From positions 4,960,001-5,024,000 of the forward strand of contig NC_017075.1 of assembly GCF_000284255.1 (NCBI RefSeq): 64,000 bases of DNA, read 5' to 3'. The notes beneath the pieces were generated by a model. It ran no database searches and was not told where the DNA came from. It worked only from the letters and a program-made list of their open reading frames with translations. Source of the stretch: Rubrivivax gelatinosus IL144 (GTDB lineage Bacteria > Pseudomonadota > Gammaproteobacteria > Burkholderiales > Burkholderiaceae_C). The translations under genes and the position numbers were made by a program. Shown here in pieces: positions 24,659 through 35,680 of this stretch. Each line of letters starts with the position of its first letter. Within the stretch, counting starts at the first letter, position 1.

Positions 24659-25111
24659 TCAGTCGCTGAGCGCGAGCACCGTCGCCATGCCGGTGGCCAC
24701 CGCGATGCCGGCGCTCCAGCGCGTGTCCTCGGCCGGAGGCTGGTCGGCGCTGACCGGCGCCATCGTCGCGCCGAGCTTGGGGCGACGGGCGTCGAGCAGG
24801 CGCAGATCGGCGCCGAGGCGGCGCCGCAGGCGTTCGCTGACTTCGGGCAGCGGCGCGCGCGCGACCATCCACTCGCGCTCGCCCGGCACCGCGGCGAAGG
24901 CCGGCTCCAGACGCTGGCGCAGCGTGCGCGCCCACTGCTCGCGCCAGTTCTCGCGGCTGCGGTGCGAGACCCACTTGCCGATACGGTGCGTCAGCTTGGG
25001 CGCGCAGCCGACGATGACCCAGCGCGTCGGTGCGGCGGCCTCGGCGAGCATCGGCGCCAGGATGCGCCGCGCGTGCTCGGCGTCGTCGACGAAGACAGCG
25101 ATCTGTTCCAT
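24659..25111 (-). CDS. Unrecognised 150-residue protein, universal-stress-like fold possible
   Basis: I do not recognise this family. The N-terminus (M-E-Q-I-A-V-F-V-D-D-A-E-H-A-R-R-I-L) and the following V-I-V-G-C-A-P strand give an alternating beta/alpha pattern, as in UspA or Rossmann-like folds, but no nucleotide-binding glycine motif is seen. The middle is very Arg-rich (T-H-R-I-G-K-W-V-S-H-R-S-R-E-N-W-R). The last 20 residues are hydrophobic (G-I-A-V-A-T-G-M-A-T-V-L-A-L) and could anchor it weakly in the membrane. ATG 25111 follows GAGGAGAAG. Only 16 bp separate it from the TerC gene upstream, so the two are very probably co-transcribed and under the same riboswitch. Confidence 0.6.
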   Translation of the reverse strand: MEQIAVFVDDAEHARRILAPMLAEAAAPTRWVIVGCAPKLTHRIGKWVSHRSRENWREQWARTLRQRLEPAFAAVPGEREWMVARAPLPEVSERLRRRLGADLRLLDARRPKLGATMAPVSADQPPAEDTRWSAGIAVATGMATVLALSD

Positions 25112-25127
25112 GGCTTCTCCTCGTGAC

Positions 25128-25829
25128 TCAGGCGGCGTGCGGCGGTTCCGCACGATCTGCCGGGCGGGCACGGCGCGCCGCCCACCAGCCGGCGGCCAGC
25201 ACGCCGCAGACCAGCACCGTGTAGGTGGCGACGCGCGCGATCAGGTTCGGGTCGTAGACCTCGTCGAGCAGCGGCTCGCCGACGATCATCTTCGCCGCGG
25301 TGAAGGCCAGCACGCCGGCGCCGACGTAGGTGATGACCGGGTAGCGGTCGACGAGCTTCAACACCAGCGAGCTGCCCCAGACGACGATCGGGATGCTGAT
25401 CAGCAGGCCGATGACGACTAGATCGAAGCTGCCGTGGGCCGCACCGGCGACGCCGAGCACGTTGTCCACGCCCATCAGCGCGTCGGCGACGATGATCGTG
25501 CGCATCGCGCCCCAGAAGGTCGTCGCGACGACGCCGTGCTCGCCTTCCTCGCCTTGCGGCGCGAGCAGCTTGTAGGCGATCCAGACCAGGCCCAGACCGC
25601 CGACCAGCATCAGCCCGGGGATCTGCAGCAGCCAGACCACGGCCAGCGTCATCGCCGAGCGCACGACGACGGCGCCGACCGTGCCCCAGACGATGGCGCG
25701 CTTGCGCAGGCTTTCGGGCAGCTGGCGCGCGGCCAGCGCGATGACGATCGCGTTGTCGCCGGCGAGGACGAGATCGATCAGGATGATGGCGGCGAGCGCC
25801 GAGAACCAGGCGGGCGAGAAGAACTCCAT
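25128..25829 (-). CDS. TerC-family integral membrane protein (riboswitch-preceded copy)
   Basis: A 233-residue inner-membrane protein of the TerC/Alx family with about seven hydrophobic helices. The family metal-site motifs appear in both halves: L-A-G-D-N-A-I-V-I-A in helix 1-2 and A-L-M-G-V-D-N-V-L-G-V-A-G in the middle. TerC proteins are implicated in Mn2+ export or in delivering Mn2+ to exported enzymes; older annotations mention tellurite resistance. ATG 25829 has GGAG at -11, and the longer in-frame start would run into the riboswitch. A yybP-ykoY riboswitch occupies its 5' leader, so expression should rise with Mn2+. Confidence 0.9.
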   Translation of the reverse strand: MEFFSPAWFSALAAIILIDLVLAGDNAIVIALAARQLPESLRKRAIVWGTVGAVVVRSAMTLAVVWLLQIPGLMLVGGLGLVWIAYKLLAPQGEEGEHGVVATTFWGAMRTIIVADALMGVDNVLGVAGAAHGSFDLVVIGLLISIPIVVWGSSLVLKLVDRYPVITYVGAGVLAFTAAKMIVGEPLLDEVYDPNLIARVATYTVLVCGVLAAGWWAARRARPADRAEPPHAA

Positions 25830-25858
25830 GCGGACTCCGGGCGAGAACAAACGACGGC

Positions 25859-25884
25859 GGGCAGGCCGCGTGCGCGGCATGCCC
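25859..25884 (-). other. Hairpin between riboswitch aptamer and terC start (possible expression platform)
   Basis: GGGCAG-GCCGCG pairs with CGCGGC-TGCCC (with small bulges), forming a strong stem directly after the aptamer on the minus strand. The following bases contain only GTTTG rather than a long T run. It could be a terminator with an anti-terminator in the aptamer, or a structure that controls the ribosome-binding site about 20 bases downstream. Confidence 0.45.
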
Positions 25885-26032
25885 TGGCGTCGAAGGTCTC
25901 GCTCGGCTGGAGTTGTATGGTTGTCGCCCGACGGACCGGAAGCAAAGCTTCGTACTGACGGCCCTGTCGTCGTCCGACGCCGACCGTTGTCCTCCTGGTC
26001 GGGCCGGCGGGAGCTACTCCCCTTCGGTCCGG
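25885..26032 (-). ncRNA. yybP-ykoY (Mn2+-sensing) riboswitch
   Basis: The minus strand, read from 26032 downward, shows the class hallmarks in order: GGGGAGTAGC (near 26022-26013), a variable GC-rich arm, CCGTCAGTACG, a second variable arm, then GCGACAACCATACA and GCCGAGCGAGACCTTCGACGCC-like closing sequence (ending about 25887). These match the conserved loops L1 and L3 of the yybP-ykoY family, which bind Mn2+ and control mntP and alx/terC genes in other bacteria. It lies in the leader of a TerC gene, as expected. Confidence 0.92.
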
Positions 26033-26076
26033 GGATGATAACCAGCGAACCCGCGGCCGCAGCTTCGTGCGGCTAC

Positions 26077-26769
26077 TTACTCCGTGCGCTCCTTGGCGGC
26101 GCGGCGCTGCAGCAGCATGCCGATGCCGACGACAAGCGCGGCGCCGATGGCGCCGGCGGTGTTGATCACCGCGTGCGGCAGCTCGCCGAAGCGCTCGACG
26201 ACGGCCGGATCGGTCATCAGCATCTCGCCGGCCAGGAAGCCCAGCAGCGCGGCGCCGGCGGTGACGATCAGCGGGAACCGCTCCATCACGCGCAGCAGCA
26301 GCGTGCTGCCGAAGATGATCAGCGGGATGCTGACGGCCAGGCCGATGACCAGCAGCGGCACGTCGCCGTTGGCCGCGGCGGCCACCGCCAGCACGTTGTC
26401 CAGGCTCATCACGAGGTCGGCGACGAGGATCGTGCGGATCGCGGCCAGCATGCCGCCCTGGCCTTTGCCGACGCCGTCGTCGTCCCCGTCGTCGTCCTCG
26501 CGCAGCAGGTCGACGCCGATGTACAGCAGCGCCAGCGCGCCGACGATCTTCAGGAAGGGCAGCTGCAGCAGGCGCGCGGCGACGATGGTCAGCACGATCC
26601 GCATCACGATCGCCGCGGCGCTGCCCCAGAAGATCGCCTTCTTCTGCTGGTGCGCCGGCAGGGCCCGCGCGGCCAGCGCGATGACCACGGCGTTGTCGCC
26701 GGACAGCAGGATGTTGACCCAGATGATCGAGCCGAGGGCGGCCCAGAAGGCCGGCGAAGTGAGGTCCAT
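26077..26769 (-). CDS. TerC-family integral membrane protein (second copy)
   Basis: A 230-residue paralogue of the downstream TerC protein. It has the same two metal-site motifs (L-L-S-G-D-N-A-V-V-I-A and L-V-M-S-L-D-N-V-L-A-V-A) and seven hydrophobic helices. A cytoplasmic loop of acidic residues (R-E-D-D-D-G-D-D-D-G-V-G-K) after helix 3 is more acidic than in the other copy and could bind divalent cations. No riboswitch is visible in the roughly 80 bp upstream of its start at ATG 26769, so the two copies are probably regulated differently. Transcription from this gene may or may not continue through the riboswitch into the downstream copy. Confidence 0.9.
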   Translation of the reverse strand: MDLTSPAFWAALGSIIWVNILLSGDNAVVIALAARALPAHQQKKAIFWGSAAAIVMRIVLTIVAARLLQLPFLKIVGALALLYIGVDLLREDDDGDDDGVGKGQGGMLAAIRTILVADLVMSLDNVLAVAAAANGDVPLLVIGLAVSIPLIIFGSTLLLRVMERFPLIVTAGAALLGFLAGEMLMTDPAVVERFGELPHAVINTAGAIGAALVVGIGMLLQRRAAKERTE

Positions 26770-26852
26770 GGAGTTGTCTTGTGGTCGGCGCGCGGCCGAG
26801 TGTAGGCAGACGACGGGGGCTTCCGGTGCGTGGAACTACGCAGCCTCGCTGC

Positions 26853-27686
26853 TCACGCCATTCTCAGGGCCACGACACCGGCCAGCACCAGCGCCGCGGC
26901 CGCCAGGCGCGGTGGCGCCAGACGCTCGCGCAGGAACAGCGCCGACAGCAGCATCGCGAAGACGATCGAACATTCGCGCAGCGCGGCGACCAACGCCACC
27001 GGCGCCTGCGTCATCGCCCACAGCACCAGTGCGTAGGAGACGATGGTGCCGGCACCGGCCAGCAGCAGCGGCCGCCAGCGCGTGCGCAGCAGCGCCAGGG
27101 CCGCGGGCCGGCGCCGGGCCAGCGCCCAGAGCGCGAGCGGCGCGCCGCCGGCCAGCAGCACGCACAAGGTGTAGGCCAGCGGCCGCCCCGAGAGCCGCGC
27201 CCCCAGCCCGTCGACCACGGTGTAGGCGGCGATGACAACCGCGTTGAGCAGCGCGTAGCCCAGCCCCGCGACGCCGTGGCCACGCGCGGCGACGGCGAAA
27301 CCCAGGATGCCGGCACACAACAGCGCGACACCGACCCAGGCCGTCAGGCCCAGCGGCTCCAACAGCACGGCGGCGCTGGACAGCGCGACGAGCAGCGGCG
27401 CACTGCCGCGCATCACCGGATAAGCCACCGCCATGTCGGCGGCGGCGTAGGCACGGGCCACGAGCACGTAGTAAGCGACGTGCAGCAGCCCGGAAGCCGC
27501 GATGAAGGGCCAGGCGGCCCGCGGCGGCAGCACCAGCAGCGGCAGCAGCAGCGCCGCGATCAGCGCCGCCGCGGTCGCCACCGCCACCGAGTTCAGCAGC
27601 TTGTCCTGCCCGCCTTTGACGACCGCGTTCCAGCTGGCGTGCAGCGCGGCGGCCAGCAACACCAGGGCGAGCACCGCGCCGGACAT
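26853..27686 (-). CDS. EamA/DMT-superfamily transporter
   Basis: A 277-residue inner-membrane protein with ten hydrophobic helices arranged as two EamA repeats. Characteristic features are A-L-L-H-A-S-W-N-A near the start, Y-P-V-M-R-G-S-A-P-L in helix 4, and E-R-L-A-P-P-R in the second half. Members export metabolites or amino acids, or act as permeases of unknown substrate; nothing here narrows the substrate. The start ATG 27686 directly precedes the hydrophobic region. It is downstream of sucD on the same strand but separated by 47 bp with no obvious functional link to the TCA cycle. Confidence 0.85.
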   Translation of the reverse strand: MSGAVLALVLLAAALHASWNAVVKGGQDKLLNSVAVATAAALIAALLLPLLVLPPRAAWPFIAASGLLHVAYYVLVARAYAAADMAVAYPVMRGSAPLLVALSSAAVLLEPLGLTAWVGVALLCAGILGFAVAARGHGVAGLGYALLNAVVIAAYTVVDGLGARLSGRPLAYTLCVLLAGGAPLALWALARRRPAALALLRTRWRPLLLAGAGTIVSYALVLWAMTQAPVALVAALRECSIVFAMLLSALFLRERLAPPRLAAAALVLAGVVALRMA

Positions 27687-27733
27687 CGACGCCGTGCCTC
27701 AGTGCAACACCCGGTGCTGGCGCGAGCGGGAGA

Positions 27734-28627
27734 TCAGATCAGCTTCTGCAGCAGCCGCCCCATCTCGGACGGGTTGCGCGTGATCGTGAAGCCGCACTCC
27801 TCCATGATCGCCAGCTTGGCGTCCGCCGTGTCGGCGCCGCCGGAGATCAGCGCGCCGGCGTGACCCATGCGCTTGCCCGCCGGCGCGGTGACGCCGGCGA
27901 TGAAGCCGACCACCGGCTTGGTCATGTGCTCCTTGCACCAGCGCGCCGCGTCGGCTTCGTCGGGGCCGCCGATCTCGCCGATCATGATCACCGCGTCGGT
28001 GTCCGGGTCCTCGTTGAACAGCCGCATCACGTCGATGTGCTTAAGCCCGTTGATCGGGTCGCCGCCGATGCCCACCGCGCTGCTCTGACCGATGCCCAGT
28101 TCGGAGAGCTGCGCCACGGCCTCGTAGGTCAGCGTGCCCGAGCGGCTGACGACGCCGACGCGGCCCTTCTTGTGGATGTGGCCCGGCATGATGCCGATCT
28201 TGATCTCCTCGGGCGTGATCGTGCCCGGGCAGTTGGGGCCCAGCAGCAGCGTCTTCTTGCCGCCCGCGGCTTCCTTGGCCTTCATCTTGTTGCGCACCTC
28301 GAGCATGTCCTTGATGGGGATGCCTTCGGTGATGCAGATCGCCAGATCGAGTTCGGCCTCGACGGCCTCCCAGATCGCTGCCGCAGCGCCGGCCGGCGGC
28401 ACGTAGATGACGCTGACGGTGGCACCGGTCTGCGCCGCCGCTTCCTTGACGCTGGCGTAGATCGGGATGCCCTCGAAGTCCTCGCCGGCCTTCTTCGGGT
28501 TCACGCCGGCGACGAAGCAGTTGCGGCCGTTGGCGTAGTCGCGGCACATGCGGGTGTGGAACTGGCCCGTCTTGCCGGTGATGCCCTGCGTGATGACGCG
28601 GGTGTCCTTGTTGATCAGGATGCTCAT
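27734..28627 (-). CDS. sucD: Succinyl-CoA synthetase alpha subunit
   Basis: The alpha subunit of the TCA-cycle enzyme that interconverts succinyl-CoA and succinate with ATP/GTP formation. The 297-residue protein has the CoA-binding N-terminal domain (G-K-T-G-Q-F-H-T), the ligase domain N-C-P-G-T-I-T-P, and the phosphohistidine loop [14 protein letters not shown] near residue 246. It follows sucC by 22 bp on the minus strand in the normal beta-then-alpha order, so the two form one operon and one heterotetrameric enzyme. Confidence 0.97.
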   Translation of the reverse strand: MSILINKDTRVITQGITGKTGQFHTRMCRDYANGRNCFVAGVNPKKAGEDFEGIPIYASVKEAAAQTGATVSVIYVPPAGAAAAIWEAVEAELDLAICITEGIPIKDMLEVRNKMKAKEAAGGKKTLLLGPNCPGTITPEEIKIGIMPGHIHKKGRVGVVSRSGTLTYEAVAQLSELGIGQSSAVGIGGDPINGLKHIDVMRLFNEDPDTDAVIMIGEIGGPDEADAARWCKEHMTKPVVGFIAGVTAPAGKRMGHAGALISGGADTADAKLAIMEECGFTITRNPSEMGRLLQKLI

Positions 28628-28649
28628 GTCGGTGTTCCTCGCGCCGGGT

Positions 28650-29806
<1,157 letters not shown>

Positions 29807-29810
<4 letters not shown>

Positions 29811-30385
29811 TCGGGACTCCCGGAAGTGTCGAGAACCGCGCCGGGCCGACGGAACCAGCGCGGGTAGTGGAGACGGGCGACCTCGCCGTCGCTGCGCAAG
29901 GCGTGACAGCGGTCGAGCTGGAAGGGTTTGACGCCGCTGTCGCCGCGCGTGTCGATGACCTCGCCGGCGAACGCCTGGATGACCGCCGTCGGCAGCACCA
30001 GGGCGAGTTCGGTGATGTGGGTGCAGCCCAGCACGCCACCGACACGCTCCTGCAGGCCTTTGCGGAAGCCGCGCACGAGGTTCAGGCCGATCAGCGAGCG
30101 GTAGGTGTCGCCGTGGTCGTCGCAATGGCCGGCGTACGGCATCCAGCGCGTCTTGGCGCCCGCGTCGACGACGTTCAGCGAGGTGTCGACGACCAGCCGG
30201 ATCAGCATGTCGTGGATCGGCGTGCCGGCGGGGCGCACTTCGCCGGCCAGGCGGGCGTCGCGGGTCTTGGTGTCGACGAGCGTCGCATCGACCTCCCACA
30301 AACCGTCGTCCCGGGCAAAGACCTGCACGTCGATCTGACGACGGTGCTTGAGCTGGCGTCGGGCCGCGGCGGGAGGAAGGCTCAT
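29807..30385 (-). CDS. DUF2889 protein
   Basis: A 192-residue soluble protein of the uncharacterised DUF2889 family. It starts M-S-L-P-P-A, has an [19 protein letters not shown] core, an [11 protein letters not shown] helix, and a Gly/Cys-His stretch (G-C-T-H-I-T-E-L) that might bind a ligand or metal. Its function is not established. It sits between recX and sucC, an arrangement I remember from other Burkholderiales. The 4-bp overlap with sucC suggests a link to succinyl-CoA synthetase production. ATG 30385 has no Shine-Dalgarno on this strand; TACATT at 30436-30431 could be a -10. Confidence 0.8.
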
Positions 30386-30509
30386 GGAGGAGGACAGGGC
30401 CGGCGGCTGGCCGCTGAAAAAAGCGGCGGCAATGTAGCACGCGGCGGCGCGGCCGGCAGGCGGCGGCTGGACAAGCCCTGGACGGCGCTCGGCTGCGCTC
30501 GCCCCGCCT

Positions 30510-31004
30510 TCAGTCGAGGTCGAACTCGGGTTCGCCGTCGTCGTCGGCGCCGATCGAGGGCACGACACGCCGGATGAGCTCGCCTTCGAAGCCCCGCCCG
30601 GCGAGGAAACGCATCTGCTTGGCGCGTTCCGCGGCATCGGCGGGGGCCGTGCCGAAGCGCTTGCGCCAGACCTCGCGCGCACGCTCCAGCTCGGTGCTGC
30701 GCGCCTGCTCCAGCGTACGCGCGACGAGTTCTGGCGCCAGGCCCTTGGACTGCATCGTCTGGCGCAGGCGGCGGCTGCCGAAGCGCGCGCCGTGTGCGAG
30801 CACCGACTCGGCCACCCGCGACTCGCTCAGCAGGCCGGCCGCCTGGAGTTCGTCGAGCGCGCGCGCGATCTGCTCGGCGGCGCTGGCCTCGGGGCCGTCT
30901 TCGGCGTGGCGGGCGAGCTTGCGCTCGAGCTCGGCGCGCGAGTGCTCGCGCTGCGCCAGATAGCGCAGCGCGCGGCCTTTCAGCGAGGGAGCGGCAAAAG
31001 CCAT
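30510..31004 (-). CDS. recX: RecA regulator RecX
   Basis: A small modulator that binds RecA filaments and limits recombination and SOS induction. The 164-residue protein is almost all helical with the RecX pattern: R-A-L-R-Y-L-A-Q-R-E-H-S-R-A-E-L at the N-terminus, G-L-L-S-E-S-R-V-A-E, F-G-S-R-R-L-R-Q in the second repeat and R-F-L-A-G-R-G-F in the third. An acidic C-terminal tail (D-D-D-G-E-P-E-F-D-L-D) is present. It follows recA by about 100 bp across a hairpin, so RecX would be produced by partial read-through, as is common. Confidence 0.93.
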   Translation of the reverse strand: MAFAAPSLKGRALRYLAQREHSRAELERKLARHAEDGPEASAAEQIARALDELQAAGLLSESRVAESVLAHGARFGSRRLRQTMQSKGLAPELVARTLEQARSTELERAREVWRKRFGTAPADAAERAKQMRFLAGRGFEGELIRRVVPSIGADDDGEPEFDLD

Positions 31005-31071
31005 CGGGGTGTCGATCGGGATGGCGGCCGGGCGGGGCAGGCGACGCAGCTCACCCCGCCAGGGAAAGGCA

Positions 31072-31094
31072 CCGGGGCGCTTGTCACGCCCCGG
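31072..31094 (-). terminator. Hairpin between recA and recX, partial terminator
   Basis: Arms CCGGGGCG and CGCCCCGG (8 bp, 7-base loop). On the minus strand it is followed by TGCCTTTCCC, a weak T tract. Such hairpins attenuate recX relative to recA in several bacteria; function here is inferred from position. Confidence 0.55.
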
Positions 31095-31103
31095 CGGCCG
31101 GCA

Positions 31104-32150
<1,047 letters not shown>

Positions 32151-32186
32151 CGGGTTCTCCTTGATTGGCACCGATTATTGCAGAAA

Positions 32187-32202
32187 CTGGATATTCGTAC
32201 AG
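32187..32202 (-). promoter_or_regulatory. LexA (SOS) box of recA overlapping its promoter
   Basis: The minus strand reads CTGTACGAATATCCAG, matching CTGT-N8-ACAG with one mismatch (CCAG for ACAG). AATAAT at 32179-32174 is the likely -10, which places the box over the -35 and spacer, ideal for LexA repression. The start would fall about 17 bases before the recA ATG. Confidence 0.85.
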
Positions 32203-32323
32203 TTCTTTGGTGGGCCCTCGACGGTGGGGTGAGCCGCGGCTACACCCTGCCCTGTATCAAGAGGCGAGTCGTTAAAATTTCCACAGCCAGAGCCCGACGA
32301 CGGGCCCGCCGACGGAGACAGTC

Positions 32324-32995
<672 letters not shown>

Positions 32996-33031
32996 CCCGG
33001 CCGCACGGGCGCCGGCCGCGGCCGCCAGCCG

Positions 33032-34507
33032 ATGCCCACGACACGCGAACAACGCTCTCTCTTCGGCGAGATCCTCGACTGGATGCTCGCACCGCTGCTG
33101 CTGCTGTGGCCGATGAGCGTCGCGCTCACCTGGCTGGTGGCGCAGAACATCGCCAACCGCCCCTACGACCGTGAACTCGGCGTGATGGTGCGGGTCATCG
33201 CGCGCCAGGCCGCGGCCGAGCACGCGATGCCGGCGCGCGCCAGCGACGCCGCGCGGCGCAGCCTGGAGCAGACCGCCACCCAGCTGCTGCGCCCCGACGA
33301 CAACGACAGCCTGTTCTTCCAGGTGCGCGGCGCGCGCGGCGAGATCGTCGCCGGCGACGCCGACCTGCCGGTGCCCAACGACACCTCGCCGACGGTCGAG
33401 CCGCGTTTCCGCGACGACGTCATCCGCGACGAGCCGGTGCGCGTGGCCTACCTCTGGACCGGCGAGAACGCCAGCGGCAACGCCGGGCTGATCCAGATCG
33501 CCGAGACGGTGGACAAACGCTCGCGCCTGGCCACCGAGATCATCAAGGGCGTCATCCTGCCGCAGTTCGTCATCCTGCCTGTGGCGGTGCTGCTGGTGTG
33601 GCTGGCGCTGGCGCGCGGCATCCGGCCGCTGTCGGAGCTGCAGCAGCGCATCCGCCAGCGCGAAAGCACCGACCTGTCGCCGATCGAGGAGCGCCACGTG
33701 CCCGAGGAGGTGGCGCCGCTGGTGGGCGCGATCAACGACCTGCTCGGCCGGCTCGACCAGTCGATCGCCTCGCAGCGCCACTTTCTCGCCGACGCCGCGC
33801 ACCAGCTGAAGACGCCGCTGGCGGGCTTGCGCACCCAGGCCGAACTCGCCGAGCGCGAGCTCGACAGCGGCCAGGGCGACACGCTGTCGATGAAGCACTC
33901 GCTGCAGCAGATCGCCTTGTCCAGCCAGCGCGCCGCGCACATGGTCAACCAGCTGCTGGCGATGGCGCGCGCCGAGGACAAGGAGCAGGCGCTGCGCAAG
34001 CAGGCCGTCGACCTCGCCGCCACCGTCGTCGAGACGGTGCGCGACTTCGTGCCCAAGGCGATGGAAAAGCACATCGACCTGGGCTACGAGGGCCCCGAGC
34101 CGGACACCGAGGGCGCGCGGCTGTGGGGCCAGCCGGTGCTGGTGCGCGAGATGGTGCGCAACCTCGTCGACAACGCGCTGCAGTACACGCCGCCCGGCGG
34201 CACCGTCACCGCGCGCGTCATGCCAGACCCCTTCGGCCAGGTGCTGGTGCTGCAGGTCGAGGACACCGGCCCGGGCATCGCGCCGGCCGAGCGCGAGATG
34301 ATCTTCCAGCCCTTCTACCGCGCGCTGGGCACCGACGTCGACGGCAGCGGCCTGGGCCTGGCCATCGTGCAGGAGATCGCCAACGTGCACGGCGCCGAGA
34401 TCGCCGTCACCGACGCCGAGCTGCGCCCCGGCAGCCCGCACGGCACGCCGGGCGCGGTGTTCACGGTGCGCTTCCCGCTGGGCGGCGAGGAAGCCGGCGA
34501 AGGCTGA
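33032..34507 (+). CDS. TctE-like sensor histidine kinase
   Basis: A 491-residue inner-membrane kinase partnered with the upstream regulator. It has two membrane helices (about 16-38 and 170-192) bracketing a periplasmic 2CSK_N-type sensor domain, a HAMP-like linker with R-P-L-S-E-L, the H-box D-A-A-H-Q-L-K-T-P-L with H257, and a HATPase domain with N (N-L-V-D-N-A-L-Q-Y), G1 (V-E-D-T-G-P-G-I) and G2 (G-S-G-L-G-L-A-I). In TctD/TctE systems the signal is a tricarboxylate; no Tct transporter is present here, so the ligand remains open. Confidence 0.93.
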   Translation: MPTTREQRSLFGEILDWMLAPLLLLWPMSVALTWLVAQNIANRPYDRELGVMVRVIARQAAAEHAMPARASDAARRSLEQTATQLLRPDDNDSLFFQVRGARGEIVAGDADLPVPNDTSPTVEPRFRDDVIRDEPVRVAYLWTGENASGNAGLIQIAETVDKRSRLATEIIKGVILPQFVILPVAVLLVWLALARGIRPLSELQQRIRQRESTDLSPIEERHVPEEVAPLVGAINDLLGRLDQSIASQRHFLADAAHQLKTPLAGLRTQAELAERELDSGQGDTLSMKHSLQQIALSSQRAAHMVNQLLAMARAEDKEQALRKQAVDLAATVVETVRDFVPKAMEKHIDLGYEGPEPDTEGARLWGQPVLVREMVRNLVDNALQYTPPGGTVTARVMPDPFGQVLVLQVEDTGPGIAPAEREMIFQPFYRALGTDVDGSGLGLAIVQEIANVHGAEIAVTDAELRPGSPHGTPGAVFTVRFPLGGEEAGEG

Positions 34508-34519
34508 ACGCCCGCCGCT

Positions 34520-35680
34520 TCAGCTCATCATCAGCCGGCGGCTTCGCGCCACCGACATCAGGATCCCGAGCCCCAGGCCGAGCGTGACCATCGCCGTGCC
34601 GCCGTAGCTGACGAAGGGCAGCGGCACGCCGACCACCGGCAGGATGCCGCTGACCATGCCCATGTTGACGAAGGCGTAGGTGAAGACGCTGAGCGACATC
34701 GCACCGGCGAGCAGGCGCGAGAACACCGTCGGCGCCTCGCCGGCGATCATCAGTCCGCGGAAGATCAGGCAGACGAAGGCGAACAGCAGCAGCAGCACGC
34801 CGGCCAGGCCGAACTCCTCGCAGAAGGCGGCGAAGATGAAGTCGGTCGTGCGCTCGGGGATGAACTCCAGGTGCGTCTGGGTGCCGTTCATGAAGCCCTT
34901 GCCGGTGACGCCGCCGGAGCCGATGGCGATCATGCCCTGGATGATGTGGAAGCCCTTGCCCAGCGGGTCCTGCGTCGGGTCGAGCAGCGTGCAGACGCGG
35001 TGCCGCTGGTAATCGCGCAGGATCGGCCACTCGACGCCCGGCTGGCAGATCGTCGGCTCGGCGATGATCAGCGCGACGATGCCGACGACGCCCAGCGCCA
35101 GCACCGGCACGATCAGCTTCCACGACAGCCCGGCGAAGAAGATCACGTAGACGCCGCCGGCCAGGATCAGCAGCGCGGTGCCCAGGTCGGGCTGGTGCAT
35201 CACCAGCAGCACCGGCACGGCCAGCAGCGCCCCGGCGACGAGGAAGTCGGGCACGCGCAGCAGGCCTTCGCGCTTCTGGAACCACCAGGCCAGCATCAGC
35301 GGCATCGCGATCTTCAGGATCTCGCTGGGCTGGATGACGACGCCCAGGTTGAGCCAGCGCGTCGCGCCCTTCTTCGTGATGCCCAGCCCCGGCAGCGCGG
35401 TCATCAGCACCAGCACGACGCCGATCACGTACAGCGGCACGGCGATCTGCTGCAGCCGCTGCGGCGGCACCTGGGCGACGGCGAACAGCACCACCAGCGC
35501 GAGCAGCATGTTGCGGCCGTGGTCGACGAAACGCGTGCCGTGGTCGTAGCCGGCCGAGTACATCGTCACCAGGCCGATGGCCGCCAGCAGCGCCAGCGCC
35601 GCGGCCAGCGGGCCGTCGAAGCCGGCGAAGACGCCGCGCACGCGCTGCCAGATCGACGGTTGCTCGAACACCGAGTTCAT
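34520..35680 (-). CDS. rodA: Rod-shape peptidoglycan polymerase RodA
   Basis: The SEDS-family glycosyltransferase that polymerises lipid II in the elongasome together with PBP2. The 386-residue protein has about ten membrane helices, the conserved G-I-T-K-K-G-A-T-R-W-L-N-L segment, the long extracytoplasmic loop with Q-P-D-L-G-T-A, and E-F-I-P-E-R-T-T-D-F-I-F and G-M-V-S-G-I-L-P-V-V-G-V-P-L-P-F near the C-terminus. Its ATG overlaps the mrdA stop by 4 bp, so the two partner enzymes are translationally coupled. It is last in the operon and convergent with the TctE-like kinase gene, 12 bp apart. Confidence 0.97.
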   Translation of the reverse strand: MNSVFEQPSIWQRVRGVFAGFDGPLAAALALLAAIGLVTMYSAGYDHGTRFVDHGRNMLLALVVLFAVAQVPPQRLQQIAVPLYVIGVVLVLMTALPGLGITKKGATRWLNLGVVIQPSEILKIAMPLMLAWWFQKREGLLRVPDFLVAGALLAVPVLLVMHQPDLGTALLILAGGVYVIFFAGLSWKLIVPVLALGVVGIVALIIAEPTICQPGVEWPILRDYQRHRVCTLLDPTQDPLGKGFHIIQGMIAIGSGGVTGKGFMNGTQTHLEFIPERTTDFIFAAFCEEFGLAGVLLLLFAFVCLIFRGLMIAGEAPTVFSRLLAGAMSLSVFTYAFVNMGMVSGILPVVGVPLPFVSYGGTAMVTLGLGLGILMSVARSRRLMMS

